Below are positions 7,771 to 16,683 of a stretch of 64,000 bases of DNA, piece by piece. This DNA comes from an uncultured Lachnospiraceae bacterium. GTDB lineage: Bacteria; Bacillota; Clostridia; Lachnospirales; Lachnospiraceae. Within the stretch, counting starts at the first letter, position 1; each line of letters starts with the position of its first letter. The stretch lies in assembly GCA_910577175.1 (NCBI GenBank), contig CAJTLU010000015.1, positions 18,092 through 82,091 of the forward strand, read 5' to 3'. The notes under the pieces are model-generated. The model had not been told where the DNA came from and did not search any database. It worked only from the letters and a program-made list of their open reading frames with translations. Both the position numbers and the translations under genes were made by a program.

Positions 7771-8970
7771 ATGGTCAAAAATTATAAAAAAACGCTGACG
7801 GCTTGTTATCTGGGATTTATTACACAGGCAATCGCAGCTAATTTTGCACCGCTGTTATTTCTTAAGTTCCATACGGATTATGGCATTCCGTTGGGAAAAA
7901 TTGCCCTTATCCCTGCAACATTCTTTCTGACGCAGCTGATTGTGGACATTTTATGCGCTCCTCTTGCAGACCGCATAGGTTACCGCAAATGCGTCGTAGC
8001 TTCCGAATTATGTTCTGCCGCCGGACTTACAGGTCTTGCATTTTTACCGGAGCTTTTCCCCGATTCCTTTGCCGGCATTCTCATTAGTGTAATTATTTAT
8101 GCAATCGGGAGCGGTCTGATTGAGGTTTTAGGCAGTCCCATTGTGGAAGCGTGTCCTTTCGAACATAAAGAAGCCGCTATGAGCCTGCTTCACTCGTTTT
8201 ATTGCTGGGGCTCCGTAGCGGTCATACTTATCTCCACTCTTTTTTTCACGGTATTCGGTATCGGCAGCTGGAAATGGCTTGCCTGCCTATGGGCGCTCCT
8301 GCCTCTTTACAATATCTACAATTTTGCAACGTGCCCTATCGAGCACCCTGTAGCTGACGGCAAGAGTACAAAAACAGGCAGCTTGCTCCGCATCCCGTTG
8401 TTTTGGATTGCAATTATCCTGATGATATGTGCAGGAGCTTCTGAACTGTCTATGGCTCAATGGGCCTCTGCCTATGCCGAATCAGCCCTTGGATTGTCAA
8501 AAGCGGCGGGCGACCTGGCAGGTCCCTGCATGTTTGCTGTAATGATGGGGATTAGCCGGGTTATTTATGGAAAATATGGCGACCGGCTGAATCTGACAAA
8601 ATTCATGCTTGGCTCCGGCTGTCTTTGCCTCCTCTGTTACATTGCGGCCTCTGTATCGAATGCGCCTGTCATCGGACTGATTGGCTGCATCCTCTGCGGT
8701 TTTTCCGTCGGTATTATGTGGCCGGGAACCATCAGCATCTGTTCCGGGCGGATTCCTACCGGAGGAACGGCTATGTTTGCTTTACTGGCTATGGCAGGCG
8801 ACCTTGGCGGAGCATTCGGTCCGGGCTTAGTCGGTAATATTACTCAGAATGCAGACAACAATCTACAGAAAGGAATGCTGGCAGGCTGCATCTTTCCGTT
8901 GGTATTAATCCTATCCCTTCTTATAATGAAAGGCTTACGGAAAGATAAAACAGTACAAAACAAAACATAA
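7771..8970 (+). CDS. MFS transporter, FHS/fucose-permease-like
   Basis: A 399-residue protein with about 12 membrane helices and MFS loop motifs such as PLADRIGYRK between helices 2 and 3. Overall pattern is closest to the FHS sugar permeases (FucP/GlcP type), but the substrate is not determined by the sequence. The ATG at 7771 follows GGAAAGGAAG; an upstream TTG in frame would place the ribosome-binding site inside the gene. The divergent AraC gene (6730-7653) is its probable regulator; an extended TATAAT lies at 7727-7732. Confidence 0.82.
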   Translation: MVKNYKKTLTACYLGFITQAIAANFAPLLFLKFHTDYGIPLGKIALIPATFFLTQLIVDILCAPLADRIGYRKCVVASELCSAAGLTGLAFLPELFPDSFAGILISVIIYAIGSGLIEVLGSPIVEACPFEHKEAAMSLLHSFYCWGSVAVILISTLFFTVFGIGSWKWLACLWALLPLYNIYNFATCPIEHPVADGKSTKTGSLLRIPLFWIAIILMICAGASELSMAQWASAYAESALGLSKAAGDLAGPCMFAVMMGISRVIYGKYGDRLNLTKFMLGSGCLCLLCYIAASVSNAPVIGLIGCILCGFSVGIMWPGTISICSGRIPTGGTAMFALLAMAGDLGGAFGPGLVGNITQNADNNLQKGMLAGCIFPLVLILSLLIMKGLRKDKTVQNKT

Positions 8971-9020
8971 CGAAACCTCTTCCCTGCCGCGGAAAGATAC
9001 TGCCGAATCAGATTCTTACA

Positions 9021-9056
9021 AAAGGGGCTGCGCTTCATGCGACAGCCCCTTTACTT
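9021..9056. terminator. Rho-independent terminator between convergent genes
   Basis: AGGGGCTG (9023-9030) pairs with CAGCCCCT (9043-9050); the loop is CGCTTCATGCGA and short T-runs flank both sides. It serves the MFS gene (plus) and the ABC permease (minus). The hairpin is nearly identical to the one at 27613-27642. Confidence 0.8.
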
Positions 9057-9060
9057 CCCG

Positions 9061-11148
9061 CTAATCGAAGAGGAACGAAAGGTCCGCATTCTTATCCAGC
9101 CGGAAGATATAGCGTTCATAGCTGTTGTAGCCGGGAACCGGAATATCCAGAACTACCCTGTGGTATTCCTTCCCCATACTTGTATATCCATAATCCCAAA
9201 GGGCCTCCCAATCACAAAGCTCATAAACTGCCTGCCAGTCCTCCGGCTTTACCTCCAGACCTTCCCTATTATAATCCGCGTCATAGTTTGAACCGCCAGT
9301 CATCCGAAAGGAACCATCGTCAGAATAATACCCTTCTACAGAATTCGTATCTTCTCCCGAATAGTTCCAGAACAGACTCATCGTCTCATCCCCGGTCCAC
9401 TCATAGTTCTTTTCCGTAGAAAAACCGCGCGCCTCTAAAAACTGCAGCGTTTCTGTATACGACGCATACAACGGAACATCAACTGTGGACCTGCGTGATG
9501 CTATCACAACCGACATAGTAAGCGACGCCACCGGCACGTTCTTTGTTTTCTCTTCCAGTGTCAGTCTGCCTACCTCCCTTTGCAGGATTTCCAGCAATTC
9601 TTCCTTTTCCTCCAAAGACATCCTCATAGCAATCTGATTCATGGCATACTTCGCCGTTACTGTCTGGAGCGTTTCTGCCGGTATGGTGTAGACACCAGCA
9701 TACTGGCACTGCTTATATTCCGGACTCTCGTACACCGGTGCCAGCACTTCTTCCCGCAATCCGGCAGAGCGGTACATACGGTAAACCGTTTTCCCGTTTT
9801 TCAGGCGGTATGCCACCTCTACCGTGAGCCAGTTCCCATGCACCTTACGGGTGCTGTCCCAATATTCCTCCGTATCCTTTACCAGAGTTTCCAGATACGG
9901 ATACACTGTCTCTATCTCTGTGAGGCTCATTTCATGGATTTTACTTATATTTTCAATACCCTTATCGTCTTTCTGTTCAACGTATTTCAGAATATTTCCG
10001 TATCCGTCAAGCCCCGTCACATCAATTGCAACCGATGCAAGCTTTTTCCTATCCGGAAGATACCTGTCATACCCGACTACGTCATACCGCATCAACAGCA
10101 CAAATGTGACCGACACCGCTGTACAGACGAACATAGAAAGCTTATGCGCAAAGCACTTCCGGATATCGTAATGATAAACGCTTTCAATAAACATATGGCC
10201 CAGCAGCACACCCAGAATGGTTCCAAATATCATCCAACCTGGCAGCTGCCCTTCCCTATAGCTATCTGCCATATAGTAGAAGAGCAGTCCGATGCAAGAA
10301 CCTGACAGCACCACTGCCGACACACGGAATACCGGCTTTAATTCCGGGAACGCAATCGCCTTTCCCGCTCCTTCAGAAGGACGTATCCGGTACAAAAGCA
10401 GGGCTACCGCAAACAGAATCGCCGTACACAAAAGCTCCTGCAGCAACATGGAGGTCTCCGGATGTATCACCGTATTGACGTAAAAATAGCCTGGCGAAAG
10501 AAAGCGCAGCGCATGCAGCCTCGAATAAACATCAGAGTAATAGCTGTACGTATCAAAAAACGCACTTTCAAAGGCATTATACAGATATACGGTTATCGCG
10601 GTAATGCCAAAGCACCAGCCACTGACCGCAAAAAACACAACCAGATTTCCTGCTGCAACGACACACAGGATAAATGTGGTATATACAATCAGGTATCCCA
10701 GGAAATGTACCACAAACCCCTGCATCGCGGTACACAGAACTTCTGTATCAAAGTTACCGCTGACTGCAATAATCAGGAAGCTTACCAGCAACATTACCAA
10801 ATACGGTACCAGGTAAATCAAAACACCATTGAGATACCGGATGAGAAAAGAACGCGTTCTCTTTACCGGAAGAGCATGGAAAAAGTCTACTTTTTTCTTT
10901 GAGAACAAATACCCGAAGCCGCTGACCGCACAAATCAGGGCGCCTGTCACCGTTACGATTACAAACCATACATTTTGTGCCTGCAACATCTGTGGCAAAT
11001 CCCGTACGCTGCTGTCATCGCTTGTCACCATCATGGCAATGATAATCGGCACCGGCAATACGAATACAACAAAAGCCAGAACGATTGTCCAGAGCCTCTG
11101 CCGCAGATCCTCCCACATCAGCTTAAAGAATGAGCTTCTTGAAGTCAT
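9061..11148 (-). CDS. ABC-2 type permease with large extracytoplasmic domain
   Basis: A 695-residue membrane protein: about seven hydrophobic helices in the first ~340 residues, then a soluble ~340-residue C-terminal region. This is the layout of DUF6449-type ABC-2 permeases found behind YtrA regulators in Lachnospiraceae. The ATG at 11148 has GGAGG eight bases upstream and overlaps the end of the ATPase gene by 26 bp, so translation is likely coupled. It should pair with that ATPase as an exporter; the substrate is unknown. Confidence 0.8.
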   Translation of the reverse strand: MTSRSSFFKLMWEDLRQRLWTIVLAFVVFVLPVPIIIAMMVTSDDSSVRDLPQMLQAQNVWFVIVTVTGALICAVSGFGYLFSKKKVDFFHALPVKRTRSFLIRYLNGVLIYLVPYLVMLLVSFLIIAVSGNFDTEVLCTAMQGFVVHFLGYLIVYTTFILCVVAAGNLVVFFAVSGWCFGITAITVYLYNAFESAFFDTYSYYSDVYSRLHALRFLSPGYFYVNTVIHPETSMLLQELLCTAILFAVALLLYRIRPSEGAGKAIAFPELKPVFRVSAVVLSGSCIGLLFYYMADSYREGQLPGWMIFGTILGVLLGHMFIESVYHYDIRKCFAHKLSMFVCTAVSVTFVLLMRYDVVGYDRYLPDRKKLASVAIDVTGLDGYGNILKYVEQKDDKGIENISKIHEMSLTEIETVYPYLETLVKDTEEYWDSTRKVHGNWLTVEVAYRLKNGKTVYRMYRSAGLREEVLAPVYESPEYKQCQYAGVYTIPAETLQTVTAKYAMNQIAMRMSLEEKEELLEILQREVGRLTLEEKTKNVPVASLTMSVVIASRRSTVDVPLYASYTETLQFLEARGFSTEKNYEWTGDETMSLFWNYSGEDTNSVEGYYSDDGSFRMTGGSNYDADYNREGLEVKPEDWQAVYELCDWEALWDYGYTSMGKEYHRVVLDIPVPGYNSYERYIFRLDKNADLSFLFD

Positions 11149-12025
11149 ACCCTGCCACCTCCGTTTCACTGATAAAAATCTCCTCCAGGGTCAGCGGAAG
11201 CATTTCAAAAAATACCGGCTCTGCCGCTGCCACACGTGCTTCAATTTCCTCCCGGACACCGCGTACCGTAAAGGTCTGCAGACGTCCGCGCCGCTCCTTT
11301 GCTATTACCTCCAGACCAAGCAGGACTCTTGACGCCTGCTCCTCATCTTCAAATACGCACTGCAGCTTATGAATCCCGGTCCGCATTTCCTCAAGGTCCC
11401 GGGAAAGCAGCACACCGCCCTTATGAAGCAGTCCGATATGGTCGCAGATATCCTCTAACTCCCTTAAATTATGGGAAGCCAGCACCGGCGTCAGTCCCCG
11501 CTCCGTTATCTCCTTTGCAAAAATACTCTTGACCGCCTGCCGCATCACCGGGTCCAAGCCGTCAAAGGTCTCATCACAGAGCAGATACTTCGTCCCGGCG
11601 CATACCCCGAGCAAAATCGACACCTGCTTTTTCATTCCCTTGGAAAAGGTGCTGACCTTCCGGCAAAGAGGCAGTCCTAACTGGTCCAGAAGCTCCAGAT
11701 ACCGCTTACGATGAAAGCCTGCGTATACTGCGCCATAATAATCCGCCATATCAACCGGCGTTCCGTTATTTAAGTAATACGCATCGTCGGAAATATAAAA
11801 TACGTCCCTCTTTGCTGCCGGATTCTCATAAACCGGTCTGTCGTCTATCGTAATGGTCCCTTCATCCGCTTTCAAAACACCTGCCATCATCCGGAGCAGC
11901 GTAGACTTCCCGGCGCCGTTCGTCCCCACCATTCCAAACACAAGGCCTTCCTTAATCTCTACTGAAACCCTGTCTGTCGCTAAAATCCCATCAAACCGCT
12001 TGGTTATGTTTTCTGCCTTAATCAT
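11123..12025 (-). CDS. ABC transporter ATP-binding protein (YtrB-like)
   Basis: A 300-residue ATPase with Walker A GTNGAGKSTL, a divergent signature FSKGMKKQ, Walker B YLLCDETFDGLDP and H-loop LASHNLRE. The ~80-residue tail after the ATPase core is usual for this family. The ATG at 12025 follows AGGAGGTG and overlaps the GntR stop by eight bases; a longer frame would run into the regulator gene. Energises the permease encoded next. Confidence 0.9.
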   Translation of the reverse strand: MIKAENITKRFDGILATDRVSVEIKEGLVFGMVGTNGAGKSTLLRMMAGVLKADEGTITIDDRPVYENPAAKRDVFYISDDAYYLNNGTPVDMADYYGAVYAGFHRKRYLELLDQLGLPLCRKVSTFSKGMKKQVSILLGVCAGTKYLLCDETFDGLDPVMRQAVKSIFAKEITERGLTPVLASHNLRELEDICDHIGLLHKGGVLLSRDLEEMRTGIHKLQCVFEDEEQASRVLLGLEVIAKERRGRLQTFTVRGVREEIEARVAAAEPVFFEMLPLTLEEIFISETEVAGYDFKKLIL

Positions 12026-12440
12026 ACGCTTCACCTCCTGTACGTTTTTCCTGCAGAGCCTTCCGCATGTCTGTTGCTTCGTTCTGCCATGCCGCATCAA
12101 ACAGCCGGCTTACTTTGTCTTTCGGTATCCCTGCTTCCTTTGCCTTCCACACTAAGCTGCACACCTCTTTCTCCAGTTCCTTTTCCCGCAGCGCCAAAAG
12201 AGCGCTGGCATCTGCCACAAAGTTTCCCTTTCCTTTCACGGCATAAATCACGCCGCGGCGCTCCAGCTCGGTATAGGCGCGCTGAATCGTATTCGGGTTA
12301 ATGGAAAGCTCCATCGCCAGATTCCGCACGCTGGGAAGCGGTTCGTCCTTTTCCAGTACGCCGCACAGCACAAGGCTCTGGAAACGCTCTGCTACCTGCT
12401 CATAAATCGGTCTCCGGTCCGTGTAATCAATCACAATCAT
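12018..12440 (-). CDS. GntR family regulator, YtrA subfamily
   Basis: A 140-residue regulator with winged helix at ~10-75 (RPIYEQVAERF, LPSVRNLAMELSINPNTIQR) and a short helical C-terminus, the YtrA type that represses its own ABC operon and responds to cell-envelope-active compounds in several Firmicutes. The ATG at 12440 has GGGTG upstream; longer in-frame starts lack one and add non-family sequence. First gene of the regulator-ATPase-permease operon, behind the promoter/operator at 12510-12568. Confidence 0.88.
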   Translation of the reverse strand: MIVIDYTDRRPIYEQVAERFQSLVLCGVLEKDEPLPSVRNLAMELSINPNTIQRAYTELERRGVIYAVKGKGNFVADASALLALREKELEKEVCSLVWKAKEAGIPKDKVSRLFDAAWQNEATDMRKALQEKRTGGEAYD

Positions 12441-12509
12441 GCCATCACCCTGTATCCTTTCTTTCCAGCTGCCGCACTGGCAGGCGGAATATTTTGCAGT
12501 CCTCAAGAA

Positions 12510-12568
12510 TAACTGTATTAGTATTCTTAGTACAGTTAGAGTATAACATAAGACAGTCCCCCTGTCAA
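12510..12568 (-). promoter_or_regulatory. Promoter and palindromic operator of the YtrA-type ABC operon
   Basis: On the minus strand TTGACA (12563-12568), a 17-bp spacer and TATACT (12540-12545). Directly downstream, covering the expected start site, lies TAACTGTA (12510-12517) paired with TACAGTTA (12531-12538) around a 13-bp centre. A symmetric site overlapping +1 fits repression by the GntR protein encoded just downstream. Confidence 0.82.
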
Positions 12569-12641
12569 CGGAAAACTATCTTATCTGTCTGACCGTTTAG
12601 CGTTCCCGCATGAAAGGAAAGATGCCTGAGTTGTCTTCATA

Positions 12642-12810
12642 TCAATTCTAAACAAGTCTTTTTTCTGATTTTCATAAGATACTCTGATAACTGCTCATCC
12701 GAAAAAACAACGGAACATGTATTATCGGGATGAACCATTCCGGTTTGATGAAATGGAGACTCATCAGCTTGTTGGGAATATCCCAAACCCTCATACAAGT
12801 TAATCCATAT
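12642..12810 (-). pseudogene. Coding remnant in frame downstream of the GNAT stop
   Basis: After the GNAT stop codon (12811-12813) the same frame stays open for 55 codons to TGA at 12642, reading INLYEGLGYSQQADESPFHQ near its start. The segment has no start codon or ribosome-binding site of its own. The LYEGLGY pattern resembles the end of a GNAT fold, so it may be the tail of another acetyltransferase joined here by deletion. Family assignment is weak. Confidence 0.4.
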
Positions 12811-13221
12811 TCAATAAATTTTTAAAAAAGCCCTAGAATCTATATCAGTATCCATCATAAACCCTACTGATTTATAAAACTGAATGGTTTTTTCTGTATT
12901 GTCGGTCATCAGTGCTTTTTGATAAACATTTTTGTATTCAAAGAGTATTTTTTCAAGCAACAATGTGCCGATGCCTTTTCGTTGATATTCCGGCAATACG
13001 ATAATATCTTGGATATAAACCATCGAATATCCATCTCCCACCACTCGTATAATACCAACCAATTTATCTGCATCGTATGCTCCCAATATTTTCAATGAAT
13101 GTTTATAGGCATTTGTCAGCATAGAAGGATTTGAAGTATAATTTGACCAACCAACACTATCGTATAGATTTAGAATTTCTCCTTCGTTATATACCGAATA
13201 TTCTTTAATAGTAAACTGCAT
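12811..13221 (-). CDS. GNAT family N-acetyltransferase
   Basis: A 136-residue protein with the GNAT core: strand/helix pattern, acetyl-CoA loop QRKGIGTLLLEKI (~85-97) and the final IQFYKSVGF motif. Transfers an acetyl group from acetyl-CoA to an unknown amine. The ATG at 13221 follows GGAGG; an ATG nine codons earlier has no ribosome-binding site. Noticeably more AT-rich than genes on either side, suggesting acquisition. A coding remnant follows in the same frame. Confidence 0.85.
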   Translation of the reverse strand: MQFTIKEYSVYNEGEILNLYDSVGWSNYTSNPSMLTNAYKHSLKILGAYDADKLVGIIRVVGDGYSMVYIQDIIVLPEYQRKGIGTLLLEKILFEYKNVYQKALMTDNTEKTIQFYKSVGFMMDTDIDSRAFLKIY

Positions 13222-13381
13222 ATGAAACCTCCAATCAATCATTATCAAATTTGTATGTTAAGTATATTATAGCTTTCGATTCTCACATTGAAAGGAAATA
13301 TCCATCCTCTACACCTCCACAAATTCATATTTATCTATCAAACCATCTAAAATCCCTGCATTTTCAAGGCATTACGCCTGT

Positions 13382-13498
13382 CTAACGCTCAAACCTCATG
13401 TATCTGCCCTTGCTTTTGCCCTTACGAGCCGAAACGAGGGCAAATCTTTCTTCTCCGCCGACCACCTTATCCGGCAGTCTTGCAGTAATACGCTTCAC
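13382..13498 (-). CDS. Small ORF or gene fragment in a mobile-element scar
   Basis: A 38-codon frame with GTG start, VKRITARLPDKVVGGEERFA at its start and a basic end. The GTG lies inside a GGGAGGTG box, so this start is doubtful. Upstream, in another frame, an open stretch (LFLNKKQYAHIAGAVSMRER near its beginning, about 13490-13610) could be the front of the same protein after a frameshift. I do not recognise the family. The 13222-13648 gap otherwise shows no gene. Confidence 0.3.
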   Translation of the reverse strand: MKRITARLPDKVVGGEERFALVSARKGKSKGRYMRFER

Positions 13499-13648
13499 CT
13501 CCCTTGTAGCGTGAGCTCCGGTTTCCGCTGCTATCCCGTTCCCTCATCGAAACGGCCCCGGCAATATGCGCATACTGTTTTTTATTCAGAAACAGCATAC
13601 ATTTTTCGCCACGGTATATACAGATTTTTTCTAATGGCGCTTTTTCTT

Positions 13649-14830
13649 TTATTTGAGAAACAGATGGACGGACAGTTCCTGTCCCTGTAACGATACATCG
13701 ACCTCGCCCCCGTGGAGTTCCACGATGCGTTTTACAATGGCAAGCCCCAGCCCGGAGCTTTGGGGAGTGCTTCTGGCCCGATCTCCGCAGTAGAAGCGCT
13801 CAAAGATTCGGTCAGGCTCAATGCTGTGAGCATCCGTCAATCGGTTCGTGATACAGATATGGAGTCGACCCGTGTCCTGTGCCGTCACGGTTACCGGAGC
13901 GGAACGATCGGCATATCTGCAGGCGTTGTCCAGCAGATTCTGAAACACCCGTACCATCTGCTGCGTATTGATATAGGCGGCATGGCTTTTCGTCTCCAGC
14001 TGCCATGAAAGCGTCAGACCCTCTGCTTCCATAAGAATTTTATATTCATATAGGATATGCCGCAGAAGTTCCAGCACATCCCTTTTCTCCATGTCAGGAA
14101 ACCGGTCAGCGGAACTCAGCTTTGTATATTCAAACAGTTCGTTAATCAGCCCGTTAAGCCCCGTCAGACGCCGTTCTACCACTTCAATATATTCATCAAA
14201 GCGCTGCCTGTCTTCGGGTCCCGTCTCCTTCAACAGCTCCACATAGCCGATGATTGAGGTAAGCGGACTGCGCAGATCATGGGAGACATTGGTAATCAGC
14301 TCATTTTTGCTCTGTTGCTGTCTTTTTTCCCTTTCCTCCTTTTCTCTGAGCTGGACGGACATCTCGTTGATGACGGCGCACAACTGGGTGATTTCATCGT
14401 CCCCCTGCAGTTCCATGCTCCTTCCAAAGCCCTCCTCCCGAATCTTCTGAATTTCCTGAGACAGGTACTCCACATACCTGACCCTGCGGTTAATCCTGAC
14501 GGAAAAGGAGACAACAAAGCATATCATGGGAAGCGCCACTGTCAGTACCGACTGGAGATATTCGGCGGCAATGAAGTATCCATAGCCCAGCTTATCAAAA
14601 AAATCCCACATCCTGGAATGGAGCAGACGCTTCTCCATGGTCAGTACCACCGTCAGCACCGCCAGGCTGATAACAAGGGAAACGCAGGCTGCCTTCAGGA
14701 AATATGCCGTGAGGCGTTTTCGGAATGAGGAGGACCGTCTTCTGTAAACCAGAAAAATCACGAAAACCGTTCCTCCGATAACAATGCCGTTGATTAAAAT
14801 ATAGTTTGGAATTATCTTAAATAGCGTCAT
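13649..14830 (-). CDS. Sensor histidine kinase
   Basis: A 393-residue kinase with three N-terminal membrane helices (~8-29, 46-65, 88-112) and almost no extracytoplasmic domain, a HAMP-like linker, HisKA with phospho-acceptor in VSHDLRSPLT (~180-190) and a HATPase domain (N-box LLDNACRYA; G-box SSGLGLAIVKRI). The minimal outside loop suggests membrane or partner sensing. The ATG overlaps the response-regulator stop by four bases (ATGA). Last gene of the methyltransferase-VTT-regulator-kinase operon. Confidence 0.9.
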   Translation of the reverse strand: MTLFKIIPNYILINGIVIGGTVFVIFLVYRRRSSSFRKRLTAYFLKAACVSLVISLAVLTVVLTMEKRLLHSRMWDFFDKLGYGYFIAAEYLQSVLTVALPMICFVVSFSVRINRRVRYVEYLSQEIQKIREEGFGRSMELQGDDEITQLCAVINEMSVQLREKEEREKRQQQSKNELITNVSHDLRSPLTSIIGYVELLKETGPEDRQRFDEYIEVVERRLTGLNGLINELFEYTKLSSADRFPDMEKRDVLELLRHILYEYKILMEAEGLTLSWQLETKSHAAYINTQQMVRVFQNLLDNACRYADRSAPVTVTAQDTGRLHICITNRLTDAHSIEPDRIFERFYCGDRARSTPQSSGLGLAIVKRIVELHGGEVDVSLQGQELSVHLFLK

Positions 14831-15510
14831 ATCTGATACCCTCTTCCCCAACAGGTTTTGATAAAATCCGAATGTGCATTATCCCAGTTCAGTTTATTAC
14901 GGAGATTGGCAATATGCATCATCACAGTATTTTCCGAACAGAAAAATTCTTCATGCCATACCGCTTCATAAATCTGCGCCATGGTCAACACCTGTCCCTT
15001 GTTTCGCAGCATATATTCCAGGATGTCATACTCCTTGCGCGTCAGCCTCACTTCCCGTCCGCTTACCCATACCTGGCGGCTTTCCATGTCCACCGTCAGG
15101 TCCTCCGTCTGGAGTGTGTGCGCCGGCTCTTCCGTATCATTGTACTGTTTATAGCGGCGGAGCTGGGCTTTGATGCGAGCAAGAAGCTCAATGGGCTTAA
15201 AAGGCTTCGTCACGTAATCGTCTCCTCCCACCGTGAGACCTTGTATTATGTCTATATCTTCCGTTTTTGCCGACATAAATATAATTGGCATTTTGCTTTT
15301 TTCCCTTATTTGCAGACAAGCGCTGATACCGTCAATTCCCGGCATCATCACATCCATCAGGATCAAATCCACCTGATAATGCTCCAGGATATCCAGCGCC
15401 TGCGCTGCATTTTCACAGGCGAGGTAACGGTAGCCCTCATTGCCCAGATAGATGCCCAGAAGCCTGCGGATGTCTTTATCATCGTCAACAACCAATATAA
15501 ATTCTTTCAT
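14827..15510 (-). CDS. OmpR/PhoB-type response regulator
   Basis: A 227-residue protein: receiver domain (~1-120; VVDDDKD acidic pocket, phospho-Asp in LILMDVMMPGIDG, Lys in VTKPF) and winged-helix DNA-binding domain (~130-227). The ATG overlaps the VTT gene stop by four bases (ATGA), which fixes the start although the nearest AGGGAG lies far upstream; coupling probably drives its translation. It should be phosphorylated by the kinase encoded next. Its likely target is its own operon, whose promoter region carries repeats at 16684-16729. Confidence 0.92.
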   Translation of the reverse strand: MKEFILVVDDDKDIRRLLGIYLGNEGYRYLACENAAQALDILEHYQVDLILMDVMMPGIDGISACLQIREKSKMPIIFMSAKTEDIDIIQGLTVGGDDYVTKPFKPIELLARIKAQLRRYKQYNDTEEPAHTLQTEDLTVDMESRQVWVSGREVRLTRKEYDILEYMLRNKGQVLTMAQIYEAVWHEEFFCSENTVMMHIANLRNKLNWDNAHSDFIKTCWGRGYQI

Positions 15511-16031
15511 GATAGCTTTGCTTCTCCCTTTTTGTAGAAATGCTGCAAAACCGCCGAGGCAAGGAACATGAGCAGAAGCTCCACAGCGATCACCTGCCAT
15601 CGCCTCAGACCGCACAAGTCGCCAAGAAAACCCGAAAAGGCAATCATACCGATGGATATGCTTTTAGCAATTATACCAATTTTCAGAAGCTGAGGCAACG
15701 ATATTTTCAAAAAAGCAGAGCCTGCACAGAGCACTTCATCGGACACAAGCGGAACAATCAGCAGTATACCAAGAATCCAAAAGCGGTACCGCCCCATCAG
15801 CTGCTTTAACCACGCAAGCTGCCTTCTCTCTTTTTTCCCCTTTAAAATACGATGTGCAATCAATGAAGATAAGGAATACATAATCGCCAAGCCCAGCACG
15901 GAGCCTGTGACCCCAAAGAAAAAGGCCCCCAGGCTGCCAATCTGTCTGGTTCCCCACAGTATCACTGCCGTTTCCGGCACCGGAACACAGATAGGGAGCA
16001 GCACACAAGCAAGAAAATAGACGCACCACAT
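15507..16031 (-). CDS. VTT/DedA-type membrane protein
   Basis: A 174-residue protein with four to five membrane helices and the VTT pattern (re-entrant VPVPETAVILWG near the start, GSVLGLAIMYSLSS, later IVPLVSDEVLCAGSAFL). DedA/VTT-domain proteins move or scramble lipids across membranes. An AGGAGG box precedes the ATG. It lies 23 bp after a phospholipid-methyltransferase-like gene and overlaps the response-regulator gene, so a role in lipid or envelope modification is plausible but inferred. Confidence 0.72.
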   Translation of the reverse strand: MWCVYFLACVLLPICVPVPETAVILWGTRQIGSLGAFFFGVTGSVLGLAIMYSLSSLIAHRILKGKKERRQLAWLKQLMGRYRFWILGILLIVPLVSDEVLCAGSAFLKISLPQLLKIGIIAKSISIGMIAFSGFLGDLCGLRRWQVIAVELLLMFLASAVLQHFYKKGEAKLS

Positions 16032-16054
16032 AACGACACCTCCTAATATTTAGT

Positions 16055-16648
16055 TCATACCGCACCGTCCGCAGAAGTCTGCTTCCCATGGCAGCATTTT
16101 AATTTCATGTGCAGCACATATGCCGGGGGCAGATTCCGCCAGACCCTTATAATCTTCTGGATATTGAAATAATTTTCAAGAAAAGCTTTCCGCAACAGTG
16201 TATACTGAAATGTGGTAAATACGCCTTCCATTCCGATGGCCTTCTGGGTCTGTGACAATATTCTGTGGGACACCTGTTGCGGAAGAGATGTAAATGGCAG
16301 CCCGGAAATGATATAATCCGCATACCGAAACCCCTGTTCTCTTAAGAAGCCGCATACATTTCCGGCATCTCCATGGATCAGCACCACTCCCGGCATTCCA
16401 TGGAACTGTTCCCGCAGTATTTCGTAAAAACGGTCATTCTGCTCAATCACGATATAAGTCGTGTCCCGCCTTTTTCTTGCTGCCACATCTCTGGTAAATA
16501 CACCTGTCCCCGCCCCGTATTCTACAATGCAGTGCGCTTTATCAAAATCAATAGAAGCCGTCATGGACGCCGCCAGATGTCTGCTGCTGGGAGCAATAGC
16601 TCCGATCGTGTCCGGAGCACTGAGGTATTCTCTTAAAAACTTCCACAT
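16055..16648 (-). CDS. Phospholipid N-methyltransferase-like SAM enzyme
   Basis: A 197-residue class I methyltransferase. The start MWKFLREYLSAPDTIGAIAP and the following SSRHLA are typical of the PmtA-like/COG3963 group; SAM motif I is VEYGAGTGVFT (~43-53), motif II VIEQNDRFY, and a later IISGLPFTSLP replaces the NPPF-type motif. Related enzymes are also mis-called rRNA adenine methylases. First gene of the operon, with GGAGG before the ATG. The adjacent VTT membrane protein supports a lipid substrate, but this is not shown. Confidence 0.72.
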   Translation of the reverse strand: MWKFLREYLSAPDTIGAIAPSSRHLAASMTASIDFDKAHCIVEYGAGTGVFTRDVAARKRRDTTYIVIEQNDRFYEILREQFHGMPGVVLIHGDAGNVCGFLREQGFRYADYIISGLPFTSLPQQVSHRILSQTQKAIGMEGVFTTFQYTLLRKAFLENYFNIQKIIRVWRNLPPAYVLHMKLKCCHGKQTSADGAV

Positions 16649-16683
16649 AGGATGTCCCTCCTCATATAATGAATTCAGTGTAC

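Noticed and set aside
9580..10305. 241-codon plus-strand frame
   Set aside because: Lies wholly inside the ABC permease gene on the other strand; composition is typical of an antisense shadow.
16055..16648. rRNA adenine methyltransferase (erm-like)
   Set aside because: The N-terminus and motif IV (SGLPF instead of NxPY) fit the phospholipid methyltransferase group better, and the neighbour is a membrane-lipid-type protein.
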